Shown here: positions 33,781 to 43,542 of the stretch, piece after piece
How the letters are laid out: every line of letters starts with the position of its first letter
Position numbering within the stretch: position 1 is the first letter of the stretch
From: Paracoccus laeviglucosivorans
GTDB lineage: Bacteria > Pseudomonadota > Alphaproteobacteria > Rhodobacterales > Rhodobacteraceae
Direction: 5' to 3'
DNA: 44,801 nucleotides
Assembly (NCBI RefSeq): GCF_900182695.1
Contig: NZ_FXTK01000024.1
Span: forward strand, 1 to 44,801
Position numbers and translations under genes: made by a program
Notes under the pieces: generated by a model
What the model was told of the DNA's origin: nothing
Databases searched by the model: none
What the model saw: only the letters and a program-made list of their open reading frames with translations

Positions 33781-35295
33781 TTATTCGCCCCGCAGATCCT
33801 GCGGCAGCAGACTTTCGGGGATATTCTGGAAGCAAACCGGGCGCAGGAACCGCCGTATCGCCATTGTCCCGACCGAGGTTGCCCCGAAATTGGTCGATGC
33901 CGGATAGGGGCCACCATGGACCATCGCATCGCTGACCTCGACCCCCGTCGGAAAGCCATTGGCCAGAACTCGTCCTGCCTTGCGCTCCAACACCGGCAGC
34001 AACTGGCGTGCCAGATCGGCGTCGGCATCGTCCAGATGCAGCGTCACGGTCAACTGACCTTGAAGTCGCTTGGCGATCTCGACCATCTGTGCCTGATCCC
34101 GCGCGGTGACCAGAATGCCCAAGGGGCCGAACACCTCTTCCGCAAGTTCGGGATCGGCTAGGAAATCATCACCTGACACCGTGAACAGGAAAGGCGATGC
34201 CTCTCGCTGGCCGTTTCCAGACGACACGATTCCGGTGACGCCTTTGCCCTGCGCGATCCGGTTGCAACCTGTTCGATAGGCGGCGGCGATACCATCGGTC
34301 AGCATCACTTGCGGCGCGACGGCCTGCAATGCCTCGCTTGCCGCCGAAGCGATGGTGTCGGCGTGATCCTCGATGACGATGGCAATGCCTGGATTGGTGC
34401 AGAATTGCCCCGCGCCCATGGTCAGGCTTGCCGCCCAGCCACGGCCCAGATCGCCCCCGCGCGCAGCAGCGGCGGCGGGCAGGATGAACATCGGATTGAC
34501 CGCACCCAATTCGCCGAAGAACGGGATCGGCTCGGGCCGCGCGGCGCACAGATCGAACAGCGCCCGACCACCGGCCAGTGAGCCGGTAAAGCCCACCGCC
34601 TTGATCAGCGGATGTTGCACCAACGCGGTGCCGACCTGACGCGAACCGCCATGGACATAGTTGAAGACGCCGGGATGCAGATCGCAACGCGCAATTGCCG
34701 CAGCGATAGCCTCGGCCACGATCTCACCAGTGCCGGGATGGGCGTCATGGCCTTTGACCACGACCGGGCAACCGGCGGCAAGCGCCGATGCAGTGTCCCC
34801 GCCCGCGACAGAAAAGGCCAAGGGAAAGTTTGATGCACCGAAGACCGCGACTGGCCCGATCGGGCGCTGGATCAGCCGCAGATCAGGGCGTGGCAGCGGC
34901 TGGCGATCCGGCAGGGCGGAGTCGTGACGGCGATCCAGATAGTCGCCCTTGCGAATGTGATCAGCGAACAGACGCAACTGCCCGGTGGTCCGGCCACGCT
35001 CACCTTCCAGACGCGCCGCGGGCAGACCTGTTTCCTGACTGCCGATTTCGGTCAGCGCCGGACCACGCGCCTCGATTTCATCGGCGATGGCGTCCAGAAA
35101 CGCCGCGCGGTCTTCGCGGCTGGAATAGGCATATTGCCAGAACGCCTCTTCGGCGGCCTGAACCGCGCGATCCACCAATTCGACCGAACCGCAGGCGAAG
35201 CAATGTGCAGGCCCATGCGCGGGGTCAGAGGCGAAAGTGCCGGGACCGGCCAGCCATTCGCCAGCGATCAGGTTGCCTTTTGGGGTAAAGCTCAT
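33781..35295 (-). CDS. 2,5-dioxopentanoate (alpha-ketoglutarate semialdehyde) dehydrogenase
   Basis: A 504-residue NAD(P)-dependent aldehyde dehydrogenase. The catalytic Cys is in MGAGQFCTNPGI, the general base Glu in PFFGELGAVNP, and the cofactor segments are FGASNFPLAFSV and VGFTGSLAGG. It resembles the KGSADH group, which oxidises 2,5-dioxopentanoate to 2-oxoglutarate. Its position directly after the 5-dehydro-4-deoxyglucarate dehydratase gene, which makes that aldehyde, supports this strongly. The start at 35295 has AGGAAAGGA upstream. It is also used in hydroxyproline and pentose pathways. Confidence 0.85.
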   Translation of the reverse strand: MSFTPKGNLIAGEWLAGPGTFASDPAHGPAHCFACGSVELVDRAVQAAEEAFWQYAYSSREDRAAFLDAIADEIEARGPALTEIGSQETGLPAARLEGERGRTTGQLRLFADHIRKGDYLDRRHDSALPDRQPLPRPDLRLIQRPIGPVAVFGASNFPLAFSVAGGDTASALAAGCPVVVKGHDAHPGTGEIVAEAIAAAIARCDLHPGVFNYVHGGSRQVGTALVQHPLIKAVGFTGSLAGGRALFDLCAARPEPIPFFGELGAVNPMFILPAAAAARGGDLGRGWAASLTMGAGQFCTNPGIAIVIEDHADTIASAASEALQAVAPQVMLTDGIAAAYRTGCNRIAQGKGVTGIVSSGNGQREASPFLFTVSGDDFLADPELAEEVFGPLGILVTARDQAQMVEIAKRLQGQLTVTLHLDDADADLARQLLPVLERKAGRVLANGFPTGVEVSDAMVHGGPYPASTNFGATSVGTMAIRRFLRPVCFQNIPESLLPQDLRGE

Positions 35296-35320
35296 CCGTT
35301 CGTCCTTTCCTGAATGCAGG

Positions 35321-35346
35321 GCAGCCCCGCGCAAAGGCAGGGCTGC
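35321..35346 (-). terminator. Intercistronic hairpin between the dehydratase and dehydrogenase genes
   Basis: GCAGCCC (35321-35327) and GGGCTGC (35340-35346) form a perfect 7-bp stem in the 74-base gap. There is no T tract, so it probably modulates mRNA stability or processing. Confidence 0.45.
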
Positions 35347-35369
35347 TGTTGTGGCGTGATCAGTGGCGA

Positions 35370-36377
<1,008 letters not shown>

Positions 36378-36442
36378 CGCGTGCAATTGCTTTGCTTTGG
36401 TTGAAAAGCGCGTAAAAAGTAGCATCAGCAAAGGAGCGCAGC

Positions 36443-37153
36443 TTGTCCGACACAGCCAGGATCAGACCAAGTCGTGTGACGGAGATCGTTGCGGCTTTGC
36501 GGGCGCGAATCGATAGCGGTCAGGTGCAGCCCGGCGACAAGCTTCCGACCGAGCCGCAGCTTTCCGCCGAATTCGGCGTCAGCCGCACCGTCATCCGCGA
36601 GGCGGTGGCGGCTTTGCGATCCGATGGGCTTTTGCAATCGCGGCAAGGGTCAGGGGTCTTCGTTCTGGCGCCCACGCGGACCGAACACGGCATGCTGACC
36701 GAGGTGGATCGCAGCAAACTGTCATCGGTCCTGTCGCTGCTGGAACTGCGCATCGCGGTCGAGACAGAGGCGGCAGCACTGGCAGCGCAGCGTTGCAGCC
36801 CCGATCAGGAAGAAGCGATGTTGGCCGCCTTGGCACATCTGCGGGCCGAGGTGCAGGCGGGCAAGAACGCGGTCGAGGCCGACTTCGCCTTTCATAAATC
36901 CATCGCCGCCGCATCGGGAAATCCCCGGTTTGTCGATATGCTGACCATGTTCGGCGAAGCCCTGATCCCCCGCAGCCGCGTGGGGGACGCGACCCAGACG
37001 GACCCGGACTATCTGTCTGCGCTGGATGGTGAGCATGTCTCGGTGGTTCGGGCCATCCAGAACCACGACCCAGAGGCCGCTCGCCGCGCGATGCGCGACC
37101 ACCTGACCCATAGCCAGCGCCGTTACCGCGCGATGCAGATGGGCAGCGCCTGA
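36443..37153 (+). CDS. GntR family regulator, FadR/FCD subfamily
   Basis: A 236-residue regulator. The HTH is at about residues 8-72 (LSAEFGVSRTVIREAVAALR) and the FCD domain at about 95-228, with ADFAFHKSIAAASGN holding a likely metal-binding His. The start is TTG at 36443, with a perfect AAGGAG 8 bases upstream. It is divergent from kdgD and converges with the RraA-like gene, 7 bases apart. It likely controls the dehydratase/dehydrogenase operon in response to an aldarate-derived compound. Confidence 0.88.
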   Translation: MSDTARIRPSRVTEIVAALRARIDSGQVQPGDKLPTEPQLSAEFGVSRTVIREAVAALRSDGLLQSRQGSGVFVLAPTRTEHGMLTEVDRSKLSSVLSLLELRIAVETEAAALAAQRCSPDQEEAMLAALAHLRAEVQAGKNAVEADFAFHKSIAAASGNPRFVDMLTMFGEALIPRSRVGDATQTDPDYLSALDGEHVSVVRAIQNHDPEAARRAMRDHLTHSQRRYRAMQMGSA

Positions 37154-37160
37154 TCCGGGA

Positions 37161-37826
37161 TCAGGATGCGCTGCGGTATTTGTCGGACCCGTTCAGCTTT
37201 GCCAGGGATTCCCCTGCCGCCAGCCGTTTGCGCCATTCGACTTCGCGCGCTTCATCGGCCGCGGCCCGCTGGACCAGTGCTGCCATATCGGGATTGGCGG
37301 GGTCGAGGCTCAACAACCCGTTCGCATCGCCAAATAAGAGATCGCCGGGTCTGACGATCACATCACCGATCAGAACCGGGCCGAATAGCTCGGCCCCCGG
37401 AACGTCCAAAACGCGGGTGGTCACGACGTTCAGCCCGCGTGCATAGACCGGCAGGCCAAGATCGCGCAGTTCCTCGATATCGGTGACGACGCCGTCTACG
37501 ACGATCCCTGCCGCCCCGGCAGCCAAAGCGGCGCGGGCCACCATTCCGCCAACGCAGGCGATGTGATGATCGCCCGCGCGGTCGATGACCAGAACATCGC
37601 CGGGTCGCAGATCGTCAAGCAGAAGATGAACGGGAATTGCATCGGGCAGGGGCTGACGCAAGGTGACGGCGCGGCCCAGCAGCTTGCCCCCGGTCAGTGG
37701 TCTGATCTGTGGCGAGACGATCCCGCTGGTCAGATAATGGCCCAAGGATGCGGGCTGAATGGACCGCATCTCGTTCAGAATGGTCGGATCAATTGCCGCT
37801 GCATTTGCACGGGGATGCCGGATCAT
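37161..37826 (-). CDS. RraA-like family protein with altered catalytic motif
   Basis: A 221-residue protein of the RraA/HMG-aldolase fold. The conserved GGMVARAALAAGA segment and IVVDGVVTDIEELRDLG are clear. Active aldolases of the family carry G-x20-R-D, where Arg binds pyruvate and Asp the metal; here that Arg is Thr (VVTD) while the Asp is kept. Lyase activity may therefore be changed or absent. Its start overlaps the stop of the HpaI-type aldolase gene by ATGA, so it is the last gene of the TRAP operon. A role as a second aldolase, decarboxylase or tautomerase is open. Confidence 0.82.
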   Translation of the reverse strand: MIRHPRANAAAIDPTILNEMRSIQPASLGHYLTSGIVSPQIRPLTGGKLLGRAVTLRQPLPDAIPVHLLLDDLRPGDVLVIDRAGDHHIACVGGMVARAALAAGAAGIVVDGVVTDIEELRDLGLPVYARGLNVVTTRVLDVPGAELFGPVLIGDVIVRPGDLLFGDANGLLSLDPANPDMAALVQRAAADEAREVEWRKRLAAGESLAKLNGSDKYRSAS

Positions 37827-38602
37827 GCGCGGGCACCCCGCATAAGTTCAGCCGCCCTGCGGCAGCCAGCGTTCAGAAACGCCATGTCATTGCCGACCAG
37901 AAGCATATCGCCGCCCTCTGACAGAAGTTCTGCGACCTGCTCTGGTTCATAGGGGAAACAGGGCAGCATCACCTTGATATCGCGGGCATGGCAATCTTTG
38001 ATCAACTGGCGCATCGCTTGCCGGACTTGCGGATGACGCATCGAATAATCGACAGGGATGCCGCAGGACAGGGCATAGTCGGCGGGGCCGAAATGGACCG
38101 CATCGATTCCCGGCACCGACAGGATGTCATCGATGTTTTCGAAGAATCCCGGGCTTTCGGCCATTGGGATCAGCAGCGTTTCCCGATTGGCGCGGGCGGC
38201 ATATTCGGTCCAGTCAAAACCCGGCCCCCCATAGCCCGCCGACCTGACAGAGCTGTCACCGCCGCGCCGGCCCATGGGTGGAAACTTCGTCGCAGCAACG
38301 ATGGCGCGCATCTGCGCGCCGTCGTGAACCTGCGGGATGATCACGCCTTCTGCCCCCAGTTCCAGCGCCTTACGCAGCGCGGCCGCGCCGCTGTCTGGTA
38401 CGCGCACCAGCGGCGAGACCCCGGCCAGTCGGGCAGCTAGGATCATCCGCTCCATCGGCAGATCAAGGCCAAGGACACTGTGTTCGGCATCGATGAAGAC
38501 GAAATCCAGTTCCCAGTTTCCGGCAATCTCGACTACAGCGGGCGCGCCGGAATAGACGTTCATCCCAAAAGTGGGCTGACCCAGCTTCTCGCGCAGACTC
38601 AT
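37823..38602 (-). CDS. HpcH/HpaI family class II aldolase
   Basis: A 259-residue pyruvate-type aldolase. The catalytic His is in FVFIDAEHSVLG, the pyruvate-binding Arg in PLVRVP, and the metal ligands are Glu in IPMAESPG and Asp in HFGPADYA. The family cleaves 2-keto-3-deoxy acids such as 2-dehydro-3-deoxyglucarate to pyruvate and an aldehyde. It overlaps both neighbours by ATGA (nitrilase upstream, RraA-like downstream), so the three are co-translated. Given the aldarate enzymes nearby, a sugar-acid intermediate is plausible but not proven. Confidence 0.87.
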   Translation of the reverse strand: MSLREKLGQPTFGMNVYSGAPAVVEIAGNWELDFVFIDAEHSVLGLDLPMERMILAARLAGVSPLVRVPDSGAAALRKALELGAEGVIIPQVHDGAQMRAIVAATKFPPMGRRGGDSSVRSAGYGGPGFDWTEYAARANRETLLIPMAESPGFFENIDDILSVPGIDAVHFGPADYALSCGIPVDYSMRHPQVRQAMRQLIKDCHARDIKVMLPCFPYEPEQVAELLSEGGDMLLVGNDMAFLNAGCRRAAELMRGARA

Positions 38603-39429
38603 CGCGTTGCCGCCATGATGCAGATGGCGTAATCTTGTGGGCGGCGATCTCGGAACGGGTGAACCTCGTAGATACCCGGATCGCGGATGATGGATTTCAC
38701 CTGCGCCTGACCCAGATCGATATCCACGCTGAAGATGCCATCGGCCATGCTCGCATTGATGATTTCAGCGCCATCCGGGCCGATAACATGGCTTGATCCC
38801 ATGAACTGCATGCCGTCATCTAGATCGTTGCGGTTGGCGGACATGAAATAGACGAAGTTTTCGGCGGCGCGGACGCGACTGAAGAGATCGGGCAGGATAC
38901 GCGCCGCTTCGGGCCACGCGGCGGGCAGAACGATCAGCTCTGCCCCGTGCAGGGCCAGCGTCCGGGCAACCTCGGGGAAGCGGATCTCATAGCAGATCGC
39001 AATACCGATCCGCCCGATTTCGGTATCGAAGACCGATGGCCCTTCGATTTCGGGAATATCCACGAAGCGGTCGCCGATCATGAAGGGTAGATGCATCTTG
39101 TGATGCAGCCCGATGATGCCGTCTGGTCCGATCAGGGCGGCGGTGTTCAGCGCTTCAGCGCCCCGCTTTTGATAAAAGCCCACGACGACATGGATGCCGG
39201 TTTCGCGGGCAACCGCCACGATCGGGTCCAGATCGCCGCGTTCGATATCTATCGCAGCAGCCAGCAGGCTGTCGCGGTCATCGAAGGAACCGCCGGTCAG
39301 GAAGCATTCCGGAAAGGCGATCAGGCGCGCGCCGGTTGTCGCGGCCTCCCGCGATTTTTCCGCCACCAGACGGGTCGTGGCGGCCGTGTCGCCGTGAACA
39401 GGTGAGAATTGAGCGAATGAAATCTTCAT
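38599..39429 (-). CDS. Nitrilase-superfamily carbon-nitrogen hydrolase
   Basis: A 276-residue amidohydrolase with the full Glu-Lys-Cys triad: Glu in IAFPECFLTGG, Lys in LHHKMHLP and Cys in IAICYEIRFPE. The length is that of single-domain amidases, omega-amidases and carbamoylases rather than true nitrilases. It lies between the TRAP genes and the HpaI aldolase gene. The imported compound may therefore carry an amide, or the amide is made in the pathway. The true substrate cannot be told. Confidence 0.87.
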   Translation of the reverse strand: MKISFAQFSPVHGDTAATTRLVAEKSREAATTGARLIAFPECFLTGGSFDDRDSLLAAAIDIERGDLDPIVAVARETGIHVVVGFYQKRGAEALNTAALIGPDGIIGLHHKMHLPFMIGDRFVDIPEIEGPSVFDTEIGRIGIAICYEIRFPEVARTLALHGAELIVLPAAWPEAARILPDLFSRVRAAENFVYFMSANRNDLDDGMQFMGSSHVIGPDGAEIINASMADGIFSVDIDLGQAQVKSIIRDPGIYEVHPFRDRRPQDYAICIMAATR

Positions 39430-39478
39430 GCAGCAGATCCGATCTGGAGGAGGGAAGGGGGCCGAAGCCGCCCGGCGT

Positions 39479-40477
39479 TCATTCCAAGCTGAAGCCCACC
39501 GCGTCGAACACGGTCTTGGTCAGTTCGGGGTCAAATGTGGCGGAATATTTCGCGATGACGGGCCGCACGGCGTCCTTCATCCGCTGCAGTTCCGCAGGCT
39601 CGATCTCGGTCACGGTATTGCCGGCCTCACGAATGGCCTTTAGCGCCGAGACCTGTGCATCGCGGGAAATCTGGCGCTGTTCGATGGCGGTTTCACGCGC
39701 AACTTCGGTGATCATTGTCTGTTCGTCGGGGGTCAGCTTTTCCCAGAACGGTTTGCCGATCAGCACGATCTGGGGGTTATAATTGTGCCTGGTATTCGAC
39801 AGATATTGCTGAACTTCGTAGTATTTCGACCCATAGTTGAAGGGCGCGGTGGATTCCTGCCCGTCAACCGCGCCGGTCTCAAGCGCTGTGTAAAGCTCTG
39901 TCACCGCCATGGGCGTCGGGTTCGCGCCAAGCGCGGCCCACATATCGATCAGCAGCGGGTTCTGTTGCACCCGCACCTTCAGCCCCGAGATATCCTCAAG
40001 CGTTTTCACCTCGTGGCGGTTGTTGCTCAGCACTCGGAAACCCTGTTCCCAGAACGCCAGACCGATCACACCGTGTTCGGGCAGTTTGTCAGTCAGGAAC
40101 TTCCCGACCTCGCCATCCAGCAAGTCATCGACCACGTCGACATCCTGATAGATGAAGGGCAGATCCAGAATGCCGAAATTCTGGTCCTGCGTGATCATAT
40201 TGCCCGCATTCCAGACCATCATTTCGACGACGCCGCCTTGCAGCGACGACAGCACCTGAACGTCACCGCCCAGAACACCGTTGGCGAAAACGCGGGCATT
40301 CAGCTTGCCGCTGCTTCGCTCTGCCAGCTTTTCGGCGAAAATGTGCATCCCCAGAACCGGCGGCGTGCCTTCTTGCCCGGTTGCGGCGAATTTGATGGTG
40401 CGGTTGTTGATATCTTGCGCATGAGCGGCAGAAATCAGCAACGTGGTAGCCAGAATTCCGATCAGTGACTTCTTCAT
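39479..40477 (-). CDS. dctP: TRAP transporter substrate-binding protein, DctP family
   Basis: A 332-residue periplasmic protein. The signal peptide is MKKSLIGILATTLLISAAHA. The DctP fold includes GVIGLAFWEQGFRVLSNNRH, the ligand-carboxylate region LKVRVQQNPL, and ETGAVDGQESTAPF. A second in-frame ATG at 40489 adds four residues (MDIN); neither has a strong ribosome binding site. It is the third gene after the two membrane subunits. The ligand is probably an organic or sugar acid. Confidence 0.88.
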   Translation of the reverse strand: MKKSLIGILATTLLISAAHAQDINNRTIKFAATGQEGTPPVLGMHIFAEKLAERSSGKLNARVFANGVLGGDVQVLSSLQGGVVEMMVWNAGNMITQDQNFGILDLPFIYQDVDVVDDLLDGEVGKFLTDKLPEHGVIGLAFWEQGFRVLSNNRHEVKTLEDISGLKVRVQQNPLLIDMWAALGANPTPMAVTELYTALETGAVDGQESTAPFNYGSKYYEVQQYLSNTRHNYNPQIVLIGKPFWEKLTPDEQTMITEVARETAIEQRQISRDAQVSALKAIREAGNTVTEIEPAELQRMKDAVRPVIAKYSATFDPELTKTVFDAVGFSLE

Positions 40478-40520
40478 GTTGATATCCATGTTGGGGTTGG
40501 TTGGGGGGTCTTTGCGCCCC

Positions 40521-41801
40521 TTAATGTGAAATCCAGGATGCGGGGACGGTGACCAGTTCCGGAAACAGGACCAGCAGGAACAGGATGATGATTTCCGCGA
40601 GGAAGAAGGGCAGAGTGCCTTTCACCAGCGTCTCGTAATCCATCTTCCCGACTGCGCAGACGACGTTCAGAACCGTGCCGACAGGTGGTGTTATCAGCCC
40701 GATGGCGCAGTTGATCATGAACAGCACACCGAAATAGATCGGATCGACCCCGGCGGCGTCCACGACTGGGACAAGAATAGGACCCAGCAGCAGAATGGTC
40801 GGCGTCAGATCCATCGCGGTGCCGACGATGATGATCAGAACCATCAGCGCAAAGACCAGCAGCTTCGGATGTTCCATCAGCGGCTCGACCAGGGCGATGA
40901 CCTGACCGGGAATGTCCGCGATGGTGATCATCCATGCGGGGATCGCCGCGGCGGCCACCAGAAACATCACCCCGGCGGCGGTCTTGCCTGCACGGAAGAC
41001 CAGATCGATCAGGTCGTCGAAGGTTAGTTCGCGATAGACGAACATGGCGACACACAAGGAATAGGCGGCGGCCACTCCTGCGGCTTCGGTCGGGGTCACG
41101 ATGCCAAAGCGCAGGCCGACGATGATGATGACAGGCAGCATCAGCGCCCAGAGGCTGTTCGCAAAGGTGCGCCCGACATCGGCCCAGTTTGCGCGCGGCT
41201 GCGGCGTCACGTCCTCAGACCGGGCGACGAAATACCACGCAACGGCCAGTGCCAAAGCGATCATGATGCCCGGCGCGATCCCGGCAAGGAACAGCCTGCT
41301 GATCGACAGGTTGGTGGCGACGCCAAAGACGATGAAGCCGATGCTGGGCGGAATAATCGGCCCGATGATCGAGGCCGATGCGATCAGGCCGCCCGCCCGT
41401 TCCTTGCTGTGCCCGGCAGCAACCATCATCGGCAACAGCAGTGCCGACAAAGATGCAGCGTCCGCCAGTGCCGAACCGGACAAGCTGGACAGAAGCACGC
41501 CGGCAAAGATCACCACATAGCCAAGCCCGCCACGGCGATGGCCGACCAGTGCCTGTGCCAGCGCGATGATACGGCGGGAAAGGCCGCCCGCATTCATCAC
41601 CTCACCCGCAAGGATGAACAGCGGAATTGCGATCATCGGGAAGCTGTCGACGGCGTTCAGCAGGTTCTGTGCGATGATCTGACCATCGAACAAACCCATC
41701 TGCCACATCAGCGCCGCGCCAGTAACGATCAGGGCGTAGGCGATTGGGGCACCGATCGCGATGATCAGCAGAAGTGTGCCTGTGAAAAGCGTTATGGTCA
41801 T
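40521..41801 (-). CDS. dctM: TRAP transporter large permease, DctM
   Basis: A 426-residue inner-membrane protein with about twelve hydrophobic segments. Conserved blocks are FPMIAIPLFILAGEVMNAGG, the SSLSGSALADAASLSAL loop, and FGIVTPTEAAGVAAAYSL. It is the ion-coupled channel subunit. Its start overlaps the DctQ stop by ATGA. Confidence 0.92.
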   Translation of the reverse strand: MTITLFTGTLLLIIAIGAPIAYALIVTGAALMWQMGLFDGQIIAQNLLNAVDSFPMIAIPLFILAGEVMNAGGLSRRIIALAQALVGHRRGGLGYVVIFAGVLLSSLSGSALADAASLSALLLPMMVAAGHSKERAGGLIASASIIGPIIPPSIGFIVFGVATNLSISRLFLAGIAPGIMIALALAVAWYFVARSEDVTPQPRANWADVGRTFANSLWALMLPVIIIVGLRFGIVTPTEAAGVAAAYSLCVAMFVYRELTFDDLIDLVFRAGKTAAGVMFLVAAAAIPAWMITIADIPGQVIALVEPLMEHPKLLVFALMVLIIIVGTAMDLTPTILLLGPILVPVVDAAGVDPIYFGVLFMINCAIGLITPPVGTVLNVVCAVGKMDYETLVKGTLPFFLAEIIILFLLVLFPELVTVPASWISH

Positions 41802-42343
41802 TTCGAGACCCCGTTAGCCATCAGGCGTGCGGCCTCGTCTTCATCTTCGCCTGCGGCGACAATCAGGTTGGCGTCAGAAAGACGGCCCGTTACCAAAGCG
41901 ATCAACTGCCAGATCAGAAACAGCGCGCTTGCGGCAGCAAAGAATACGCCTGCCGCATACATCAGGCCGATAGGCAGTCGCGTTGCCGGGGAAAAAACGT
42001 GCAAGTTGATCATCATTTGCTGCCAGCTTCCGGTCAGCAGCAACCAGGTGACATAAAGCATCACGGCATGGGTCACCGCGAAGGCCAGCTTGCGCAGCGG
42101 CACCGGCAGACGGCAGACCAGCATCTCGACCCCGATATGGCCGCGTTCATAGAGAACCAGCAGGGCGCCGACAAAGGTCATCCAGACATACATCAGCCCA
42201 GACAAACCTTCGGACAGATAAATGCCCATATTGAACGCATAGCGCAAAACGACACTAGCAAAGATCAGGAACAGTATCCCGAACATGCAGGCGATGACTA
42301 TCCAGCGTAGTAGCGCGAGATAAAACTTGCTGAAGGCAGCCAC
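41798..42343 (-). CDS. dctQ: TRAP transporter small permease, DctQ
   Basis: A 181-residue protein with four membrane spans (about residues 14-34, 48-68, 90-110 and 130-152) and the conserved RGHIGVEMLV segment. It is the first gene of the TRAP-nitrilase-aldolase-RraA operon. The 175-base upstream gap to the GntR gene carries the operator candidate at 42493. Confidence 0.88.
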   Translation of the reverse strand: MAAFSKFYLALLRWIVIACMFGILFLIFASVVLRYAFNMGIYLSEGLSGLMYVWMTFVGALLVLYERGHIGVEMLVCRLPVPLRKLAFAVTHAVMLYVTWLLLTGSWQQMMINLHVFSPATRLPIGLMYAAGVFFAAASALFLIWQLIALVTGRLSDANLIVAAGEDEDEAARLMANGVSK

Positions 42344-42492
42344 GTTTCCTCCGTTCGCATAAGGAAGGGCGAACCCTTCATTTCGACCAAGGACGCGTGA
42401 TCAAGGCTGACCGATATCGATCAGTCCAGCGATCGCCGCGATTCAGAATCGGGCTATCGCGCATCCCTCCCTAGGAGGCAGGGTTAAATTAG

Positions 42493-42524
42493 TTGTATGA
42501 TGACTGTCAACATATGAATTAATC
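42493..42524. promoter_or_regulatory. Candidate operator near the TRAP operon promoter
   Basis: TTGTATGAT at 42493-42501 is followed by CATATGAATTAATC at 42511-42524. Related elements ATCATACGA and CATACGATGAATTAAG occur at the kdgD promoter (36345-36377). It lies 150 bases before dctQ, between the end of a GntR gene and the operon. Confidence 0.4.
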
Positions 42525-43217
42525 GGCTTGCAGTTTGCGATATCTTTCAAGGCTGCCTGCAAGGTGAAACCGCATTGTCTCGCGCGCGCCCACGACATCA
42601 CGGCGATCAATCGCTGCGGCAATACGACGATGTTCCTCCAGCATCTTTGACAGGTAGTCCCGCGTGATCTTGGGAACCGAGGCGTGGATCAACTGGCTAC
42701 GCGGAATGATCACCGGCCCGATAAACGACATGAAGCGCGGCATGTAGCCGTTCCCGGTCGCCTGCGCGATCGCCATGTGAAAGGCAAAATCAAGCTCACG
42801 CGGCTTTTCCGCGAATGTCTCGATATCATCGGCCATGGCAAGCGTTCTGTGGATATCGTCCATCTGCCGGTCTTCTCGCCGATGCGCCGCCAGACCTGCC
42901 GCTTCGACCTCGACCCCCAAGCGAAGCTCAAGGATCTCCAATATCTGCGCCAGTTCACCCGCCTCATCGGCGCTGATCTTAAGCGTCAGCCCACCTTGGC
43001 CCGATACGAAGACGCCAACCCCTTGCCGGGATTCGACCAGACCTTCAGACCGCAAATGGGCAATCGCCTCACGCACCACGGTCCGACTAACATTGTAGAG
43101 GTCGCAAAGCTGGGCTTCGATGGGGATGCGCTCACCAATCGGATACTCGCCATTCTCGATCCTCTCGGCAATATCGCGCGCCACGATCGAAGCCAGACTA
43201 TCACGCCTGCGTTTCAT
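42519..43217 (-). CDS. GntR family regulator, FadR/FCD subfamily
   Basis: A 232-residue regulator. The HTH is at about residues 5-70 (LCDLYNVSRTVVREAIAHLR) and the FCD domain at about 92-225, with LDFAFHMAIAQATGNG containing a likely metal-ligand His. The start at 43217 has GGAG 7 bases upstream; a TTG five codons earlier (43232) is less likely. It lies directly upstream of the TRAP operon on the same strand and probably controls it. Confidence 0.88.
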   Translation of the reverse strand: MKRRRDSLASIVARDIAERIENGEYPIGERIPIEAQLCDLYNVSRTVVREAIAHLRSEGLVESRQGVGVFVSGQGGLTLKISADEAGELAQILEILELRLGVEVEAAGLAAHRREDRQMDDIHRTLAMADDIETFAEKPRELDFAFHMAIAQATGNGYMPRFMSFIGPVIIPRSQLIHASVPKITRDYLSKMLEEHRRIAAAIDRRDVVGARETMRFHLAGSLERYRKLQAD

Positions 43218-43259
43218 TCCATACTCCAGCAATCAGACATCATATAACTAGCTATGCGT

Positions 43260-43520
43260 TTTTTCCTGCGGGCTGCAACAGGCTGGTGGCTGAGCTACTC
43301 CCCGATGCTTGGACAGCTTTCCGGCTGATTTAAGCTTCTCTTAGAAGGATCTTCGGCTTTCGTGCGATACGGGGGCTGCTGCCCGGCACGGCATATATGC
43401 CGGGCAGCGGCGGGGGCAGGATCGAATTAAGCTTGGCCGTGCTGGGCCGTGCAGTAGTCAGATCACCCCCGCCTTTTCATGTGGCCTGAACGGATACTTG
43501 GGGGAAAGCCCCGCATGAGA
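43260..43520 (+). ncRNA. Candidate IS110 bridge RNA region
   Basis: IS110-group elements encode a structured guide (bridge) RNA in the non-coding stretch before the recombinase gene. The roughly 300 bases between the GntR start and the IS110 start contain no protein-like ORF. They hold a perfect 10-bp hairpin, CTGCCCGGCA at 43379-43388 with TGCCGGGCAG at 43398-43407. Its loop overlaps an alternative palindrome CGGCATATATGCCG, and GGCCGTGC is repeated near 43434-43452. Exact RNA ends and guide loops cannot be fixed without alignments. Confidence 0.45.
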
Positions 43521-43542
43521 AGCACAGGGGATGAAAAGGCAA

